A stretch of DNA of 64,000 nucleotides from Candidatus Peregrinibacteria bacterium HGW-Peregrinibacteria-1 (GTDB lineage: Bacteria; Patescibacteriota; Gracilibacteria; UBA1369; LOWO2-01-FULL-3): positions 895,995 through 959,994 of the forward strand of contig PGYE01000001.1 in NCBI GenBank assembly GCA_002839505.1, given 5' to 3'. The notes under the pieces are model-generated. The model saw only the letters and a list, made by a program, of their open reading frames with translations. It did no database searches and had not been told where the DNA came from. The position numbers and the translations under genes are program-made. The first letter of the stretch is position 1. Every line of letters starts with the position of its first letter. This document shows positions 15,553 through 24,093 of this stretch, in pieces.

Positions 15553-17058
15553 TCAAACCTTATCTAGCCTTGGAAACAAAATATCAGGCTTTTGCACCTT
15601 GAACCCCTTTTGCAAATCCTGTCCCAGCTGCGAAAATGAAACATTCGATTCTTCCCCTATAGCAACCAGAATTTTCGCCCCCACCCCCGGCATAACCACA
15701 CCTAGCATCCCTCCAATATTTTTCAAAACAAATATTAAATTACCAAGAATCTGGTTCAACATTGCATTCTCTTCTTTGGCCATCACCCAGGGCTTCATAT
15801 CATCAATATACTTATTCCCCCAGTCCACCATATCAAAAATCACCTCACAGCCCGCCTTTAAATCATATTTTTCAAACAACTCCACCACCTTATCTTTAAA
15901 CTCTTCAAATTTCTCAACCACACTACCCTCCACCGTAATATCAGGGATCACCCCCTCATTATATTTTTCCAACATCATCAAAACCCTATTAACCAAATTC
16001 CCAATACCATTAGCCAGCTCGTTATTATAAACCTCCAAAAACCGCTCTCGACTAAAATCACCATCATCTAAAGTTGGGATTTCCTTCAAGAGATACCAGC
16101 GCACCGCATCACAACCAAACTCCTCCACATAAATAAACGGATCAATCACATTTCCCAGACTTTTCCCCATTTTCACACCCCCACTCGTGATCATCCCGTG
16201 AACATTAATCGCCTTAGGAACCTCCAATCCCAACGACAACAACATCCCAATCCAGATTCCAGCATGAAAACGCAGAATATCCTTCCCAATAATCTGACTA
16301 TCCGCCGGCCAGAACTTCTTGAATAAGTCCCCATCTTCAAACCCTAACGCCGTAATATAATTCGTCAAAGCATCACACCAGACATACATCACATGATCGG
16401 GATCATTTGGCACCTCAATACCCCACGGCAAAACTTTCTTCGGTCGCGAAAAACTAACATCAAAGAGCCCCTCCGCCATCATATTCAAAAACTCTCTTTT
16501 TCTTCCCTCAGGACGAATTTTCACCACATCTTTCTCAATCAAATCTCCAATTTGATCCGAATATTTAGAAAGCCGAAAAAAATAATTCTCCTCCTTCAGT
16601 AAAACCGGTTTCTTCAAATGATCGCGACACATGCCATCTTCACTCAAATCCTTTTCCAAAACAAAAGCCTCGCATCCCACACAATACAACCCCTCATAAC
16701 TATCCTTATACAAATCACCATTATCCATCAACTTCACCCATATCTGTCTCACTAAATCCTTATGTCTCAACTCGGTCGTCCGGATAAAATCATCATTTGA
16801 AATATTCAGCACTTCCACCAACCGTTTAAATTTTGCCGCATTACCATCAACAAACACGCCAACATCCACACCCTCCTCCTTTGATTTTTCATAAATCTTC
16901 ACGCCATGCTCATCCGTACCCGTCAGAAAATATGTCTCATGCCCCATAAACCGCGAAAAACGCGCTAACGCATCTGCCTGCACCAATTCCAAAGCATGCC
17001 CCACATGAGGACTCCCATTCACATAAGCAATTGCCGTTGTAATATATCTTTTATTCAT
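15553..17058 (-). CDS. metG: Methionyl-tRNA synthetase
   Basis: Charges tRNA-Met for initiation and elongation. Start at the ATG at 17058 (MNKRYITTAIAYVNGSPHVGHA); the open frame extends upstream only by a non-conserved stretch. HIGH motif is HVGH (18-21); the class I lysine loop is KMGKS in GVKMGKSLGNVIDP, a variant of KMSKS. Zinc-type Cys residues sit in YCVGCEAF with a C-x-x-H partner later. At 501 residues it lacks the C-terminal tRNA-binding (Trbp111-like) domain. It is the last gene of the type IV pilus transcription unit. Confidence 0.95.
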   Translation of the reverse strand: MNKRYITTAIAYVNGSPHVGHALELVQADALARFSRFMGHETYFLTGTDEHGVKIYEKSKEEGVDVGVFVDGNAAKFKRLVEVLNISNDDFIRTTELRHKDLVRQIWVKLMDNGDLYKDSYEGLYCVGCEAFVLEKDLSEDGMCRDHLKKPVLLKEENYFFRLSKYSDQIGDLIEKDVVKIRPEGRKREFLNMMAEGLFDVSFSRPKKVLPWGIEVPNDPDHVMYVWCDALTNYITALGFEDGDLFKKFWPADSQIIGKDILRFHAGIWIGMLLSLGLEVPKAINVHGMITSGGVKMGKSLGNVIDPFIYVEEFGCDAVRWYLLKEIPTLDDGDFSRERFLEVYNNELANGIGNLVNRVLMMLEKYNEGVIPDITVEGSVVEKFEEFKDKVVELFEKYDLKAGCEVIFDMVDWGNKYIDDMKPWVMAKEENAMLNQILGNLIFVLKNIGGMLGVVMPGVGAKILVAIGEESNVSFSQLGQDLQKGFKVQKPDILFPRLDKV

Positions 17059-17136
17059 GACTCCGATATTACAAATCATCATCAATAAACACAACCAAAA
17101 ACCGAAAGAAACCTCTAATCCCTCAATCAATAATCA

Positions 17137-18306
17137 TCAACCCTCGTTAGTACTGTACAGAGAAAAATTGAAAACCGGAGCATGACTATCGCGCCCGACC
17201 ACCACATCAATACTCTGCCTAATCCCACCCTTCTCTCCATCCACCGAAATTTCAGCAAACTCTCTCACCGTATTTTTATCATAAGTTTCCACTCGGAAAT
17301 ATATCCTTGCCGCCCGCATTCTTGCCTCCAAAGTTGGATATTTCTTCACACTCAAAACATCCGGATTCATCAAATTAGTCAAAGTCAGATAATTCAATCC
17401 AGTAGCATCAAGCCCCACATGGTCATCAATGAAATTCTTAATAGAATAACAACTACTCTTTGAAATAAGCTCGCCTCCGCTATACACATAGTGATCGCGC
17501 GCCTCTGTCTGCTGACAATTCAAAGATCCCCCATCACTAAGAGGCCTATGATAAACATACACATTACACCGTATTCTATCGCTTATCCTGTCATCTTGAA
17601 GTATCGACTCACTGCAATCTGTCGTACCAAACCAAGATGGACTCATCGCATCCGAGGAAAATTCTTCTCCCGTGCTTCTATTCTGCAAGCTAGAAACCGC
17701 CGTAAAATCATGGATTGAATTAGTTACCAATCTTCCATCAACCTCCTTCATACCAAACAGCTTCCATCGCAAAACATCCCAACCCGAAAGCATCCCGACA
17801 TCAATGTCCAAATCCGTAGCCGGATTAAATTTCGTAAAAAATTCCACTGTAAAATTCTCTACCGGAACCACCACCTCATTACCATTGTCGTCAACATCCA
17901 CTGCAAACATTGGTAAGGTCAATGTCTCATTAAGCTCCAAGAAATCATAAAGTTTCTCCTCCGGAACATCACTCAAATCATAATCCTGAGGATCAAAACA
18001 GGGGTAAGCATTACACTGATTTTTTATCGAAAAAACATATCCTGCCGGCAAAACACCTACAGACTTTTGGTCAATTTCATATCCCGGCAATCGCCTATCC
18101 AATAAATAAAGAGCCTCCTCCACCCCCGCTTCCGCCGCATAGTAAGCTTGACCACTATCCACCATTCTTCTGGTCAAACCAGTCTCCCTCAAAATCAAAA
18201 CCGACAAAATCATTGAAATCGCCATCAACACACCCATAACTAATAGTGCCACCACCAACGCCGAACCATCCTTTTTGCAAAAATTAAATTTCATTCGTCT
18301 AATCAT
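17137..18306 (-). CDS. PilX-like pilus assembly protein
   Basis: 389 residues. The start KDGSALVVALLVMGVLMAISMIL followed by AYYAAEAGVEEALYLL is the PilX N-terminal signature (G-S-A-L-[VI] and the AAEAG helix). The rest is a long, mostly beta extracytoplasmic domain with Cys-containing loops (CNAYPCFDP). Its ATG at 18306 overlaps the preceding stop as TAATG, so it is translationally coupled to the minor pilin. PilX-type proteins act as minor pilins or adhesins at the pilus tip; the large C-terminal domain fits an adhesive role. Confidence 0.82.
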   Translation of the reverse strand: MIRRMKFNFCKKDGSALVVALLVMGVLMAISMILSVLILRETGLTRRMVDSGQAYYAAEAGVEEALYLLDRRLPGYEIDQKSVGVLPAGYVFSIKNQCNAYPCFDPQDYDLSDVPEEKLYDFLELNETLTLPMFAVDVDDNGNEVVVPVENFTVEFFTKFNPATDLDIDVGMLSGWDVLRWKLFGMKEVDGRLVTNSIHDFTAVSSLQNRSTGEEFSSDAMSPSWFGTTDCSESILQDDRISDRIRCNVYVYHRPLSDGGSLNCQQTEARDHYVYSGGELISKSSCYSIKNFIDDHVGLDATGLNYLTLTNLMNPDVLSVKKYPTLEARMRAARIYFRVETYDKNTVREFAEISVDGEKGGIRQSIDVVVGRDSHAPVFNFSLYSTNEG

Positions 18307-18911
18307 TATTTGTATATTCGGCTTGAAATAGTTGTTCTCAAAATCACATCACTCCTTTCATCCTCCACCAATCCCACCTTCATAACCATCGTTACCTTCG
18401 GCTGAAACTGAATAGCATCTAAATAAACATTCTCCAATCGATATGGATCCCCTACCGGAGAAACATAGAAATCCATCTCCTTCACCACAACACTATCCAA
18501 TTCCTCCTCTCCATCAAATTCCATCCCAAACTTTTCATCAATTTCTCTTTTATTCTTATCGCTATCCTCAATAAAAATGGCTCCCTCCTCAGGATTAAAA
18601 TAAATCGTGCTCAAATCTCCACTCTTATCAAAAATCCTTAAATTTTCATTACTCCCATTGTAAGAAGGCTCATAAAGCAACTCCCCCTCCACAGGATAAT
18701 AAACCTCGCCATTTCTGACTTCATCACTTATCACCTCGAATATTCTTCGCGCCTGTGAATAAACCGCCCGATACTCATTCGCACTTCTCTGATCACGGAT
18801 TATATAGACATAGGCCCCAATCAAAATGGAGGTAAAAACAGTAAAAATTGCCACTGAAACCAGCATTTCCACCAGCGTAAACCCCTTATGATTTTTATTC
18901 AAATTCATCAT
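18306..18911 (-). CDS. Prepilin-like protein (PilW/GspJ type)
   Basis: 201 residues with a prepilin leader (HKGFTLVEMLVSVAIFTVFTS): cleavage after Gly, Phe+1 and Glu+5 conserved, as needed for processing by a PilD-type peptidase, which is not in the window. The following AYVYIIRDQRSANEY...ARRIFEVISDEVRNGEVYY resembles PilW/GspJ. Sits between a PilV-like gene and the PilX-like gene, the usual order of minor pilins. Confidence 0.82.
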   Translation of the reverse strand: MMNLNKNHKGFTLVEMLVSVAIFTVFTSILIGAYVYIIRDQRSANEYRAVYSQARRIFEVISDEVRNGEVYYPVEGELLYEPSYNGSNENLRIFDKSGDLSTIYFNPEEGAIFIEDSDKNKREIDEKFGMEFDGEEELDSVVVKEMDFYVSPVGDPYRLENVYLDAIQFQPKVTMVMKVGLVEDERSDVILRTTISSRIYK

Positions 18912-18912
18912 A

Positions 18913-19512
18913 TTAATTCTTCCAATTTGTTAACAAGGTTTCCAGCACAACCCTTTCAAGCTTGTCCCCCTTAGGATAACTCACCACCGCCCTCACCAGC
19001 ATTAAATCATCACATTCATCTCGGCCCCGATACTCTTCATAATCAGGGTTAGAGCAAGCATCAAGAAATTCAACATACCGATAATAAGTACCCTCCACTC
19101 CAACACCACTTACCAAAGATGCCTCCAGATCCAGCTCGTCAATTTCAAATACATCAAAAGGCAAAACACCTCGCGCATTTACTCCCGAATCCGCCGATGA
19201 AAATCTCCACCCCTCCTCCTTCAAATTTATTACATACCTACTCCCCACACGAAACTTCGGATACAAGCCCGCCTCATCATCCCCATTGAAAGGCAAATTA
19301 TTCAACCAATTGGTATCACGAATATTGCGTACAGCTTCGACTCCCTCTTGAGCCAAATAATAGGATTTCAACACATCCAAATTCATCTTGTTCACCTTCA
19401 AAAGCCCCACCAAAATGCTTGTAGCTGTCACAATGGCAACACCCAGCACCATAATGCCAATCATCACCTCAACAAGACTAAAACCCTCTTTGTTAACAAA
19501 TCCTCGTTTCAT
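18913..19512 (-). CDS. Prepilin-like protein (PilV/GspI type)
   Basis: 199 residues with leader KEGFSLVEVMIGIMVLGVAIV (Phe+1, Glu+5) and the helix continuing YYLAQEGVEAVRNIRDTNW, which is the usual PilV/GspI feature (A-x-E-G-[VI]-E-A-x-R). The C-terminal domain has a Cys pair (DACSNPDYEEYRGRDEC) that may be a disulfide. Spaced 1 bp from the next gene. Confidence 0.82.
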   Translation of the reverse strand: MKRGFVNKEGFSLVEVMIGIMVLGVAIVTATSILVGLLKVNKMNLDVLKSYYLAQEGVEAVRNIRDTNWLNNLPFNGDDEAGLYPKFRVGSRYVINLKEEGWRFSSADSGVNARGVLPFDVFEIDELDLEASLVSGVGVEGTYYRYVEFLDACSNPDYEEYRGRDECDDLMLVRAVVSYPKGDKLERVVLETLLTNWKN

Positions 19513-20088
19513 TTAATTAAGATAAAAACTTTTTGAAAAATTATCGGAAAAACTATCGCCATAATAAAAAATCACCTCGAGTTTTTCATCGGCAAGCACT
19601 TGATCGTACTTCCTCACACCCCCAGGCGGCTCAAAATAAATCATAAACTCCTTCAACTCACCGCTCCTCTCCCCCGTCACCGACAAAACCTTAAACTTAT
19701 CATCTCCAAACATCTTCGTTTCAACCAGATTGACCTCATCACAACCGTTAACCTTGAAATCTCGTATGACAGGATCCCACTTCCTAAGACTCACATAATC
19801 CATCTCGACACTAAAAAATCCCAAATCCTCTCTATATAAAACCCCATAGCACTTAGCAACTGCCCGATCTTCCAAATCACCACCTCTACCCAAATCTCCC
19901 AGGAAAGTTTTTTCCTGCATCTCCTTAATTTGAGAACCAAAATCATCAATTGACAGCGACAACATCGCACTCTGCCTATAACTGTTATAGCCTCCAATTC
20001 CCAGCACCACCAAGACTCCCATTATCGCTATCACAACCAATAACTCGATCAAAGTGAATCCTTTTTTTTGTAATTTTTTCAGCAACAT
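19513..20088 (-). CDS. Prepilin-like protein (PilE/GspH type)
   Basis: 191 residues. Leader QKKGFTLIELLVVIAIMGVLVVLG is the best conserved prepilin signature in the window. The C-terminal domain is beta-rich with two Cys (AKCYGVLY, NGCDEVN). It could be the major pilin or a GspH-like minor pilin; with three prepilins in a row and no other candidate nearby, this remains open. Starts just downstream of pilC. Confidence 0.82.
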   Translation of the reverse strand: MLLKKLQKKGFTLIELLVVIAIMGVLVVLGIGGYNSYRQSAMLSLSIDDFGSQIKEMQEKTFLGDLGRGGDLEDRAVAKCYGVLYREDLGFFSVEMDYVSLRKWDPVIRDFKVNGCDEVNLVETKMFGDDKFKVLSVTGERSGELKEFMIYFEPPGGVRKYDQVLADEKLEVIFYYGDSFSDNFSKSFYLN

Positions 20089-20099
20089 AATTCGAATTA

Positions 20100-21386
20100 T
20101 TAACCAACATTTCCGCTCAAGCTAAAGATTGGCGCCATAATCGCCACCGCCAACAAACCAACAAAAGTACCAACCACCAAAATCATCAAAGGCTCAAAAA
20201 CCGAAGACAATTTTTTGATCGAATTATCCACCTCTCTCTGATACTGCTCCGTAATCTTTGCCGAAACCTTACCCAAACTAGCCGAACTCTCACCAACCCT
20301 AAACATCTGTATCACCTCAACTGGAAACAAATATGTCACATCCTCAAAATTTTTGGAGATCTTTTCACCATTCTTTACCCCATTAATAACCTCCTGAATT
20401 TTCAATTTATAAACCCGATTTTTCAAACCACTACCTGCAATTTTCAAAGCCCTGATCATCGGCAGACCAGCATCAATCAAAAGCCCAAAATTACTGACAA
20501 AACTCAATATCGAAACCTTCCTAAAAAGCGCTCCCAAGACCGGAATCCTCAACTTAAAAGCATCCCATCTCACTGCCCCATAATCACTCTTAATGTAATA
20601 CGCCAGCACCCCAAAACCTGCCACCAAAGTCAAAATCAATATCATCCAATAATTAGCAAAGAATCCCTGCATACCTATCAACATCTTAGTCACAAAAGGT
20701 AAATCCTCATTAGGAATACCACTCTCTGTCAAAAGCTGTAACAAAGTAGGAAACACCCATGTCAACATCCCAATTCCAACCCCCAGCAACACACACAAAA
20801 CCACTATCGGATAAAACGCCGCCGCAAAAAGTTTCAACCGCAAATCATAACGCCTGTTCAGCTCTTCCGAAAGTTTGAACAACATAACATTCAAACTACC
20901 AGTAGCCTCTCCTGATCGAATTATCCCAATCTCCGACTCATCAAACACCCCCTCAAATCTGTTCATCGAATCAGCAAATTTCGAACCACTTCTCGTATCA
21001 TGTGCAATTGTTCTCAAAATTCTCCTAAATCGCAAATTATACCCCCTCTCCGCCAAATTATCGACAGCCGTCAAAACCGGAACCCCGGCATCCACCATCA
21101 CCGCCAACATATGAAAAAAATACGATCTCTCCTTTAATGTCACCTTCGAATTATCAATCAAAAAATCATTTATCTTAGAAACAACTCCCTCCTTCTCATT
21201 CCGTCGAACACCATAAATTACATCATCTTTTGCAACTTCCTTAACACCCCTAAATTGATCCAACACCTCTTCGCCAAAATCCGCTCCCAATATCAAATAA
21301 TCCATAGCATCATCAAAACCTCTACCATCTTCTTGTCGCATCTGCTCCGGACTTAAACCTTCTTTTCCGTTATTCTGATTATGCAT
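20100..21386 (-). CDS. pilC: Type IV pilus inner-membrane platform protein PilC
   Basis: 428 residues with an N-terminal cytosolic extension of about 75 residues, then two GspF/PilC repeats: YFFHMLAVMVDAGVPVLTAVDNLAERG and SILSFVSNFGLLIDAGLPMIRALKIAG, each followed by the helical domain and membrane segments (FAAAFYPIVVLCVLLGVGIGML; PLMILVVGTFVGLLAVAIMAP). The GESS motif (RVGESSASLGK) is conserved. It connects the motor ATPase to the pilus base. Starts 2 nt after the pilO-like gene. Confidence 0.92.
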   Translation of the reverse strand: MHNQNNGKEGLSPEQMRQEDGRGFDDAMDYLILGADFGEEVLDQFRGVKEVAKDDVIYGVRRNEKEGVVSKINDFLIDNSKVTLKERSYFFHMLAVMVDAGVPVLTAVDNLAERGYNLRFRRILRTIAHDTRSGSKFADSMNRFEGVFDESEIGIIRSGEATGSLNVMLFKLSEELNRRYDLRLKLFAAAFYPIVVLCVLLGVGIGMLTWVFPTLLQLLTESGIPNEDLPFVTKMLIGMQGFFANYWMILILTLVAGFGVLAYYIKSDYGAVRWDAFKLRIPVLGALFRKVSILSFVSNFGLLIDAGLPMIRALKIAGSGLKNRVYKLKIQEVINGVKNGEKISKNFEDVTYLFPVEVIQMFRVGESSASLGKVSAKITEQYQREVDNSIKKLSSVFEPLMILVVGTFVGLLAVAIMAPIFSLSGNVG

Positions 21387-21388
21387 GA

Positions 21389-21979
21389 TTATTGAAAATA
21401 AGCCTCAATTGATAATGAAAACATCACCCTGCTAAGCCCCACACCATCAGAATTTTGAACTTGCACACTGGTAGAATTAACCCTGAAAAATCTTTCATTA
21501 GACTCCAGTCCCCGCAAAAACGCTATTAAGTCAGGATAATTCCCTTCAAATCCAGCATTAATCCTCAAGCTGTTAACCCCTTCATGCTCAGTTGAACCCT
21601 TTGAGAAACTGATCGAATTAAGCTCAATATCATTAGATCTCGAAATAGTCATAACATCACGAATAATCTCATCTTGTTCCAACCTCAAAGGTATTGCACT
21701 CAACGCCAACTCTTTCGCAACATCACTCGTCACATTTAAAATCGACTCAGTTTCCTTGTAATTATCAAGTTCCGCCTTCAATAAAGTTACCCTCTCAGAC
21801 CCCACCTTAATTTCGTTCTTTAAACTATCCACCTCACTACTCACTCCTTTCAAATAAAAGAGATATCCCGCCAATGCCGCCAACACAAGCAACACTCCCA
21901 GCATCATACTAAAAGATTTTTGCAGATGCTTCCCACCATTTTGGATATTATCTCTATCTGTATTCTGTGAATCTAACAT
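21389..21979 (-). CDS. PilO-like pilus alignment protein
   Basis: 196 residues: short cytosolic N-terminus, one membrane helix (MMLGVLLVLAALAGYLFYL), a coiled coil (VSSEVDSLKNEIKVGSERVTLLKAELDNYK), and a ferredoxin-like end (YPDLIAFLRGLESNERFFRVNSTSVQV). That layout, between a PilN-like gene and pilC, is that of PilO. Sequence similarity to known PilO is low, so the name rests on structure and position. Confidence 0.72.
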   Translation of the reverse strand: MLDSQNTDRDNIQNGGKHLQKSFSMMLGVLLVLAALAGYLFYLKGVSSEVDSLKNEIKVGSERVTLLKAELDNYKETESILNVTSDVAKELALSAIPLRLEQDEIIRDVMTISRSNDIELNSISFSKGSTEHEGVNSLRINAGFEGNYPDLIAFLRGLESNERFFRVNSTSVQVQNSDGVGLSRVMFSLSIEAYFQ

Positions 21980-21999
21980 AATAAAATTTAATTACTTTT

Positions 22000-22584
22000 T
22001 TAACGAGCAACCCCTCCATCAACAGATGGAGACTCAATAGAATCCGAAGTAGTCTTGACCTCCAAAGCATCTTTCAAATAATTCAAACTCATCGAAAAGG
22101 TCAACACCTCAGCTCCCGCCTGATCTAATCCTTTCCCGATAGACGGCACAAAGACATCACTAAATTTTGGACTATCATCAAAAGTCTCAATAAAATCGGC
22201 AACATCAAAATAAGGATCTACCGTCAACGGATTGGTCTTCACGCTCAATGACAATCCACCAGAATCATTTCCGGAATATGATAAAATTTGAGCTACATCT
22301 TCTCCACTCGGACCTCTCACAACCTCTCGAATATCACGAATCACCTGAGACCACAACATCGACTCGCTACGCATTCTATCCAATGCCTCCTTCGCCGTTA
22401 AAGCCTGCCCAGCCGCTTCTTCTTGATACAAAAGCACCTCAGCCTGCAAACGCGCCTCATCACTCTTCAAGCTTGCGAAATCCTCGCTAAGTCGGTTCCT
22501 TTGAATCGTAGCAGAAGTAGACATCAATCCCACGATCAGCACAGTCAGTAAGCCGATGTAAAAAAGTTTTGATTTTCCTTTCAT
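22000..22584 (-). CDS. PilN-like membrane protein
   Basis: 194 residues: an N-terminal membrane helix (LFYIGLLTVLIVGLMSTSA), a coiled coil (RNRLSEDFASLKSDEARLQAEVLLYQEEAA) and a small domain including MLWSQVIRDIREVVRGPSGEDVAQILSYSG, like PilN, in which the helix after the coiled coil reads W-[ST]-x-x-[IL]-x-x-[IL]. First gene of the pilus operon. PilM, its usual cytosolic partner, and PilB are not found in the window. Confidence 0.68.
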   Translation of the reverse strand: MKGKSKLFYIGLLTVLIVGLMSTSATIQRNRLSEDFASLKSDEARLQAEVLLYQEEAAGQALTAKEALDRMRSESMLWSQVIRDIREVVRGPSGEDVAQILSYSGNDSGGLSLSVKTNPLTVDPYFDVADFIETFDDSPKFSDVFVPSIGKGLDQAGAEVLTFSMSLNYLKDALEVKTTSDSIESPSVDGGVAR

Positions 22585-22610
22585 TTGTATTTTTTATTTT
22601 TAATCGTGGC

Positions 22611-22638
22611 ATTATATCATAAAAACCACTAACACTCA
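22611..22638 (-). promoter_or_regulatory. Promoter of the type IV pilus operon
   Basis: On the minus strand: TTGAGT (22633-22638), 16 nt, then TATAAT (22611-22616) with a TG-A extension. Transcription would start near 22604, about 20 nt before the PilN-like ATG. Confidence 0.65.
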
Positions 22639-22673
22639 ACCAATAGACCGACTTTTATTAGCTCTGATAACAT

Positions 22674-22703
22674 TTGGAAAATCACAGACAAATCCGCTAC
22701 AAT
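22674..22703 (+). promoter_or_regulatory. Promoter of the RNHCP-tilS-ftsH-hsp20-galU unit
   Basis: TTGGAA (22674-22679), 18 nt, TACAAT (22698-22703). It faces away from the pilus promoter; the intergenic region 22585-22731 holds both. Confidence 0.5.
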
Positions 22704-22731
22704 AAGCACCAACCTCCACAACCATCCAACA

Positions 22732-23046
22732 ATGTTCAAAGTTATCAACGAATCCTTCACCTGCAAACACTGCCATCACCAAAACGACCCCTTACCCGGA
22801 TCTTGCCGCAACCATTGCGTTCTGTGTCTCCATTCATTACACCTAGATGAAGACGGGCCCGGCGACCGTCTTAGTAATTGCCACAGCTTAATGGCCCCTG
22901 TCAGCGCCTATCAAAACAAAAAAAAAGGCTGGATGATAGTCCACAAATGTCTTAAATGCCACAAACAAATTCCCAATAAAAGCGCGCCGGATGATAACTT
23001 CCAGCTCATCATTGAGCTCACCACTCCGGCGCCCCCCCCAACATAA
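22732..23046 (+). CDS. RNHCP-domain zinc-binding protein
   Basis: 104 residues with a pattern of Cys/His pairs: FTCKHCHH, then GSCRNHCVLCLHSLHLD (the RNHC motif that names the family), later HKCLKCHKQIPNK. These likely hold zinc. Function unknown; family members occur in various bacteria as single-domain proteins. It ends 4 bp before tilS and leads an apparent five-gene operon. The last residues (TTPAPPPT) are low complexity. Confidence 0.8.
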   Translation: MFKVINESFTCKHCHHQNDPLPGSCRNHCVLCLHSLHLDEDGPGDRLSNCHSLMAPVSAYQNKKKGWMIVHKCLKCHKQIPNKSAPDDNFQLIIELTTPAPPPT

Positions 23047-23050
23047 ACAC

Positions 23051-24079
23051 ATGAACATCAGCAATCTCGCTCAAACCGAAATCGAAAAACACCTCAAAAA
23101 GAATGATCGTATCATCCTTGGTCTTTCCGGCGGGCCGGACTCCATTTTTCTCCTTCATCAGCTCCTCAAAATCCAAGACAAGCTTTCTCTTACGATCGTA
23201 GTTGCCCACCTCAATCACAAAATCCGAGCACAGGAATCCGACACCGATCAGGCCTTCGTCACATCTCATATCAAGAAACATCAAAACAATAATCCCGCCC
23301 TAATCCTCGAAGTCCAAGAAAAAAACATTCCCGCATTAACGAAAACTTCCAAAGAAAATCTAGAGGCAGTCGCCCGTAAACATCGCTATCATTTCTTCAA
23401 ACTCCTCGCAAAAAAACACAGTTGCCGCCTCGTTCTCACCGCCCATCACGCCGACGACAACATTGAAACCATTCTCCTTAATCTCACTCGTGGCACCGGA
23501 CTTCAAGGACTCACCGGAATCGAAACCATAACTCCCTATCCCGTGAAACCCAGCACCCTCAAACTCTTTCGCCCACTCTTGAAACTTGAAAAAAAAGAAA
23601 TCATCCACTATTTAGAGCACCACAAAATCCCCTACTGCACCGACTCCAGCAACTTTGACGAACAATACAATCGCAACCTCCTTCGCCACCAAGTAATCCC
23701 AAAACTCAAATCCATCAACCCAAATATCACCAAAACTATCACTCAAAATCTAGACATTATCAAAGGAATCAACGATTTCCTAAATCAACTCAGTGACAAC
23801 TGGATACAAGAAAATTACCAAAAAACTCCCGAAATGTCGTTCCCCAGAAGTTCATTTATTAAGCTCCACAAAGCCATCCAAAGCACTATTTTAATCAAAA
23901 TACACGAAAAAGTCATTGGCAACACCAGCAATCTTCAGTATGTCAACACTCTGGAAGTAATCCAACTAATCGACAACAATATTGGCAACAAACAAAAGCG
24001 ATTCGGTAAAATAACATTTTATCTCCGAAATAACATTGTAAAAATAACCAAAAACAGCGAGAATGAAGCTCGCAAATAA
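23051..24079 (+). CDS. tilS: tRNA(Ile)-lysidine synthase
   Basis: Modifies C34 of the CAU-anticodon tRNA-Ile to lysidine so that it reads AUA. Start at the ATG at 23051, 4 nt after the RNHCP stop; the frame's longer form would overlap that gene. P-loop LGLSGGPDS (residues 24-31), followed by VVAHLNHKIRAQESD and the ATP-pyrophosphatase LTAHHADDNIETILLNLTRGTGLQGL block, all diagnostic. 342 residues; the C-terminal tRNA-binding domain of larger TilS proteins appears absent or reduced. tilS directly followed by ftsH is a common bacterial gene order. Confidence 0.93.
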   Translation: MNISNLAQTEIEKHLKKNDRIILGLSGGPDSIFLLHQLLKIQDKLSLTIVVAHLNHKIRAQESDTDQAFVTSHIKKHQNNNPALILEVQEKNIPALTKTSKENLEAVARKHRYHFFKLLAKKHSCRLVLTAHHADDNIETILLNLTRGTGLQGLTGIETITPYPVKPSTLKLFRPLLKLEKKEIIHYLEHHKIPYCTDSSNFDEQYNRNLLRHQVIPKLKSINPNITKTITQNLDIIKGINDFLNQLSDNWIQENYQKTPEMSFPRSSFIKLHKAIQSTILIKIHEKVIGNTSNLQYVNTLEVIQLIDNNIGNKQKRFGKITFYLRNNIVKITKNSENEARK

Positions 24080-24093
24080 CAACTCCATTCATT

